The translations under genes were made by a program, and so were the position numbers. This document shows, piece after piece, positions 41,599 to 44,606 of a stretch of 44,606 nucleotides of DNA; positions within the stretch are counted from its first letter, which is position 1, and every line of letters starts with the position of its first letter. The notes beneath the pieces are model-generated. The model made no database searches. It saw only the letters and a program-made list of their open reading frames with translations, and was not told where the DNA came from. The stretch comes from Betaproteobacteria bacterium (lineage in GTDB: Bacteria; Pseudomonadota; Gammaproteobacteria; Burkholderiales; SG8-41), in the NCBI GenBank assembly GCA_025363575.1, contig JANYDM010000055.1, positions 1 to 44,606 on the forward strand. Direction: 5' to 3'.

Positions 41599-42564
41599 TC
41601 AGTCCACGCGGGCACCGGTCGCTTTGACGACCTTGCCCCATTTCGCAATTTCAACCTTCAGGTGATCGCCGAACTTTTCCGGCGGTCCGCCAACCGGGTC
41701 GACGCCGCCCGCCACAAACCGCTCTTTCACATCCGGTAACAGCAATATCCGGTTGATTTCGGCATTCAGTCGCATGACGATGTCGCGCGGCACGGCTGCC
41801 GGCGCCATGACGCCGAACCACACGAGCACCTCGAAGCCCTTGACGCCCGATTCATCGACGGTCGGAATTTCCGGCGCGAGCGCCGAGCGCTTGAGGCTCG
41901 TCACCGCGATGCCGCGCATGCGGCCGGTTTTTACGTAGGGCAGCACGTTCGGCGTGTTGTCGAAAATCATCATGACATGTCCGCCCATCAAGTCCGTGAC
42001 GGCTGGGGCGCTGCCTTTGTACGGCACGTGCACGATGTCGGTGTTGGTCATCAGCTTGAAGAGTTCCATCGACATGTGGTTGGACGTGCCGCTGCCGGTC
42101 GATGCGTAATTCAGTTGCGCCGGTTTTGCTTTGGCGAGCGCAATCAGTTGCTGAATGGTCGTGACCGGCACGGACGGGTGTACGACCAGGATGTTCGGCG
42201 TCGAGCCGGCAAAGATTACCGGCGTGAAGTCGCGCTCGGTGTTATACGGCAGCTTCGTGTACAGCGTTGCATTGACGGCGAACGGCACCGCCACCTCGAG
42301 CAGCGTATGGCCATCGGGCAATGACTTTGCGGCAATGTCGGCGCCCAGCGTGCTGCCCGCGCCGGCGCGGTTATCGACGAAGGCCTGGCCGATGCCGCCG
42401 TCGCTGAATTTCTGCGCGATGATGCGGCCCAGCGTGTCGTTGAATGCGCCGGGCGGAAAGGGCACGAGAATGCGGATGGGTTTTGACGGATAACCCTGTG
42501 CCCATGCGGCGGTCGATATTACGGCCGCAATGAGCGCGATTGAATAAGCGTGTCTGCGCTGCAT
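41599..42564 (-). CDS. Tripartite tricarboxylate transporter solute-binding protein (Bug family)
   Basis: The start at 42564 (MQRRHAYSIALIAAVISTAA) has GGAGGG upstream and gives a signal peptide ending AWA. The 321-residue protein has the Bug pattern YPSKPIRILVPFPPGAFNDTLGR, DNRAGAGSTLGADIAAKSLPDGHTLL, LNYASTGSGTSNHMSMELF and HVPYKGSAPAVTDLMGGHV. The first ligand loop reads PPGAFND instead of the usual PPGGxxD, which may alter the ligand. It follows the next Bug gene by 11 bases. Confidence 0.92.
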   Translation of the reverse strand: MQRRHAYSIALIAAVISTAAWAQGYPSKPIRILVPFPPGAFNDTLGRIIAQKFSDGGIGQAFVDNRAGAGSTLGADIAAKSLPDGHTLLEVAVPFAVNATLYTKLPYNTERDFTPVIFAGSTPNILVVHPSVPVTTIQQLIALAKAKPAQLNYASTGSGTSNHMSMELFKLMTNTDIVHVPYKGSAPAVTDLMGGHVMMIFDNTPNVLPYVKTGRMRGIAVTSLKRSALAPEIPTVDESGVKGFEVLVWFGVMAPAAVPRDIVMRLNAEINRILLLPDVKERFVAGGVDPVGGPPEKFGDHLKVEIAKWGKVVKATGARVD

Positions 42565-42575
42565 GCCGCCCTCCG

Positions 42576-43541
42576 CTAGTCGATCTTGACGTTGGCGTCC
42601 CTGATCACCTTCGCCCACTTCGCGACTTCGTTTTTCAGGAACACGGTGAACTCCGCGGACGTGCTGCCGACCGGCTCGATGCCGAACGTGGCGAGACGTT
42701 CCCTGACTTCGGGGCGCCGCATGGCCGCAGCGGCTGCGTGCGAAAGCTTGTCGACGATGGGCTTGGGCGTGCCCGCCGGCGCGAGCAGCGCGACCCAGGT
42801 GCCGCCTACGACCTGAACCCCCTGCTCGATCAGTGTGGGGATCTCGGGCGCGATGGCGACTCTTTTGTCGCTTGCCATGCCGAGCGCCTTGACCTTGCCG
42901 GCGCGCACCTGAGGCAGCATCGCGGGCATTGGCGTGTCCATCATGAAATTGATCTGGCCGCCCATCAAATCCTGCAGCGCCGGCGCGGTGCCTTTGTACG
43001 GCACATGCGTCATCTTGATCCCGGTGGTCGCCATGAAAAGCTCGGTGGTCAGGTGCGCGGCCGCGCCGATGCCGCTGGACGCGAACGTGAGCTGGCCGGG
43101 TTTTGCTTTCGCGAGCTCGATCAATTCCTTTATCGAAGTCGCGGGCAGCGCGTTGGTCGCGCAAACGATCAAGGGCGACGTGACGAGCAACGATACGTGC
43201 TCGAAGCTCTTGATGGAATCGTACGGCAGCTTCGCATACAACGTCTGGTTCGCCGCGTGCGCGGCGATCACGGTGCCGAGCGTATAGCCGTCGGGAGTCG
43301 CCTTCGACACCATGTCGACCGCCAGTATGCTGTTGGCGCCGGGACGATTATCGACGACGAACGTCTGGCCGAGACTTTTGGCGAGTTCGCCCGCGGTGAT
43401 GCGCGTGACGAGATCGGTAATGCCGCCGGGCGTATACGGCACCAGCACGCGCACGGGGCGCATCGGGTAATCCTGTGCTTGCAAAGCGCAGCAGACAGCA
43501 AGAGCGGCGCAGACGAATAGCGGTCGCGATAAGTTACGCAT
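42576..43541 (-). CDS. Tripartite tricarboxylate transporter solute-binding protein (Bug family)
   Basis: The 321-residue protein has a signal peptide (MRNLSRPLFVCAALAVCCA) and the Bug pattern YPMRPVRVLVPYTPGGITDLVTR, VVDNRPGANSILAVDMVSKATPDGYTL, LTFASSGIGAAAHLTTELF and HVPYKGTAPALQDLMGG. It shares the ligand loops with the 22.8-kb protein more than with its neighbour. It sits between the S51-like peptidase gene and the second Bug gene in a four-gene minus-strand cluster. Confidence 0.92.
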   Translation of the reverse strand: MRNLSRPLFVCAALAVCCALQAQDYPMRPVRVLVPYTPGGITDLVTRITAGELAKSLGQTFVVDNRPGANSILAVDMVSKATPDGYTLGTVIAAHAANQTLYAKLPYDSIKSFEHVSLLVTSPLIVCATNALPATSIKELIELAKAKPGQLTFASSGIGAAAHLTTELFMATTGIKMTHVPYKGTAPALQDLMGGQINFMMDTPMPAMLPQVRAGKVKALGMASDKRVAIAPEIPTLIEQGVQVVGGTWVALLAPAGTPKPIVDKLSHAAAAAMRRPEVRERLATFGIEPVGSTSAEFTVFLKNEVAKWAKVIRDANVKID

Positions 43542-43550
43542 GAATTCTCC

Positions 43551-44270
43551 TCACTTCGTGGCAGACCGTGCGCCGAGGTATTTTGTTGGAACCCGGGTCT
43601 CGACTGCGAGATCGCGCAATTTTCGCACAAGGTAGGCTCTTGCGCGCGGTCGGCTGCTAACCGCGCGCAAAAGCCGTGGGCCTTGATAATGTAGCGCGAC
43701 GCCGTCATCCGCTGCGATTCCGTCCGCGATCGTTCCGCGTGCGACCATCCGCTGGAACGTCGGCCGGCGCATTCGCTCGCTATCGTAGTGAGGGCAATTG
43801 GCGCCAGCCAGAAAGCCCAGGCACGCCATCGCCGTCAGGGGTCCGGCGACCGAATCGGTCACGCCCTGCTCGAACCAGCAAATCGAGCCGGCGCTGGCGC
43901 CGCCCAGCACGATGCCGCGCTCCCATGCAGCGCGCAGGTGACGATCGAGTTCCCATTCGCGCCACACCGCCAGCATGCTGCGCGTGTTGCCGCCGCCGAC
44001 GAAGATCGCATCCTGCTCGAGCACGAACGACGCGAGATCGCGCGGCGTGCGCGCGAACAAAGGCAAATGCGTCGGCCGGCAGTTGAACTGGCTAAACCCG
44101 GCGTAGAAGCGCAGGCGTCCGGCATCGGCGTCGCCATGCGCTGCGCCGATGAATGCGACTTTGGGATTGCGCTTGCCGGTTTGATTCAAAAAATAGTCGA
44201 CGAGCAGCAGGTTATCGAGCTCGGGCGGCAGCGCAGCGCCGCCTATGGCAATGATGGTTCGCTTCTTCAC
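43551..44270 (-). CDS. Peptidase S51-like (peptidase E/cyanophycinase fold) protein
   Basis: The GTG start at 44270 overlaps the TGA of the upstream gene in GTGA. The 239-residue protein has the S51 nucleophile motif GGASAGSICW (S126), the preceding VGGGNTRSMLAVWRE segment and FIGAAHGDADAGR near the N-terminus. Peptidase E cleaves Asp-X dipeptides and cyanophycinase cleaves beta-Asp-Arg; which applies here is unknown. It lies 9 bases before the Bug genes, suggesting use of an imported or recycled amide. Confidence 0.82.
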   Translation of the reverse strand: MKKRTIIAIGGAALPPELDNLLLVDYFLNQTGKRNPKVAFIGAAHGDADAGRLRFYAGFSQFNCRPTHLPLFARTPRDLASFVLEQDAIFVGGGNTRSMLAVWREWELDRHLRAAWERGIVLGGASAGSICWFEQGVTDSVAGPLTAMACLGFLAGANCPHYDSERMRRPTFQRMVARGTIADGIAADDGVALHYQGPRLLRAVSSRPRARAYLVRKLRDLAVETRVPTKYLGARSATK

Positions 44271-44606
44271 ACGTAACTCGGCCCTTCGATGACCGGATGT
44301 TTCCTGATAAAGTCCTCGTCGACCTCCACGCCGATACCGGGTTTCTCCAGCGGCAAGACGCAGCCGTCCTGATTGACGACATATGGCGTGCTGGTCATGG
44401 TGTCGCGGAAGTGGTTGTTGCGCGATACGTCGCCTTCGAAATAGCCGCCGTTGTCGATCGCCGCCAGAAAATGGATGCACGCCGCCATGTTGATGCCGGT
44501 CATCGACGTGTGCGGATTGATGCGGAACTTGTACGCGGACGCCATAGCGGCGATGCGCAATGCCTCGGTGATGCCGCCGGTCTTTGATAAGTCTGGCTGC
44601 AATATC
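44267..44606 (-). CDS. Enolase-superfamily enzyme (mandelate racemase/muconate lactonising group), C-terminal part
   Basis: The N-terminus lies beyond the right edge; 112 C-terminal residues are visible. DILQPDLSKTGGITEALRIA holds a barrel-strand segment typical of the superfamily, and NPHTSMTGINMAACIHFLAAI carries the likely catalytic histidine of the mandelate-racemase type. Such enzymes abstract a proton next to a carboxylate and include acid-sugar dehydratases and cycloisomerases. Its stop overlaps the peptidase start by four bases, so it heads this operon. Confidence 0.85.
   Translation of the reverse strand, partial: ILQPDLSKTGGITEALRIAAMASAYKFRINPHTSMTGINMAACIHFLAAIDNGGYFEGDVSRNNHFRDTMTSTPYVVNQDGCVLPLEKPGIGVEVDEDFIRKHPVIEGPSYV

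Noticed and set aside
1..44606. CRISPR array or insertion sequence
   Set aside because: No regularly spaced direct repeats and no transposase-like protein were seen on either strand.

Overview
The window looks like a chromosomal segment from a high-GC proteobacterium, most likely a betaproteobacterium of Burkholderiales type. The main clues are three periplasmic solute-binding proteins of the Bug/TctC family, a PEP-CTERM gene remnant, a bacterial-type glutaminyl-tRNA synthetase and a dense metabolic gene set (CaiB/BaiF CoA transferase, UxaA-type dehydratase, MmgE/PrpD, PhzF, GMC dehydrogenase). This assignment is inference from gene content. I see no phage, insertion sequence, CRISPR array, rRNA or convincing tRNA.

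Layout. 0-4.2 kb: an SDR gene running off the left edge, preceded by a perfect 22-bp inverted repeat, then a periplasmic/outer-membrane pair (a barrel-like exported protein and a small Cys/His-rich exported protein) and a divergent MATE exporter. 4.2-8.4 kb: an AhpE-like peroxiredoxin and a FrnE-like DsbA oxidoreductase, each interrupted by one in-frame TGA exactly at the catalytic cysteine, with an MFS exporter, a cupin protein cut by an in-frame TAG and a RIO-type kinase. 8.6-11.5 kb: a three-gene membrane dehydrogenase operon (gamma-like subunit, FAD/GMC subunit, cytochrome c). 11.7-19.6 kb: CoA transferase, a chimeric SDR/hydrolase gene, DUF4142, HNH nuclease, a small conserved protein, a large exported hydrolase, a CPSC DsbA protein, an MFS exporter and an SDR. 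19.8-24.9 kb: aldehyde dehydrogenase, type-B carboxylesterase, Bug protein and an HSL-type esterase. 25-30.4 kb: SelO, a cupin-rubredoxin fusion, GMP reductase, a DUF4239 membrane protein and a DUF2282 (bufferin-like) precursor. 30.5-39.4 kb: a PEP-CTERM remnant, hydrolases, M19 dipeptidase, UxaA-family dehydratase, a tight PrpD-TauE-PhzF-hydrolase operon and a decayed gene beside glnS. 39.4-44.6 kb: glnS, a small membrane protein, and a cluster of two Bug proteins, an S51-like peptidase and an enolase-superfamily enzyme.

The most notable content is the pair of probable selenoproteins 2.2 kb apart (4199-4660 and 6893-7543). In the peroxiredoxin the TGA replaces the peroxidatic Cys of the PxxxTxxC motif. 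In the FrnE-like protein it replaces the first Cys of CPWC, giving UPWC. Both reading frames are otherwise intact, both have good ribosome binding sites, and both have a hairpin just downstream of the TGA that could act as a bacterial SECIS. Ordinary gene calling would shorten both to fragments without the active site. No selenocysteine machinery (selA, selB, selC, selD) lies in the window, so this predicts that it exists elsewhere in the genome.

Functionally the region mixes redox and thiol chemistry (peroxiredoxin, two DsbA-like proteins, SelO, rubredoxin fusion), possible metal handling (Cys/His-rich exported protein, bufferin-like peptide) and uptake and breakdown of organic or sugar acids (Bug proteins, UxaA, enolase superfamily, CoA transferase, PrpD).
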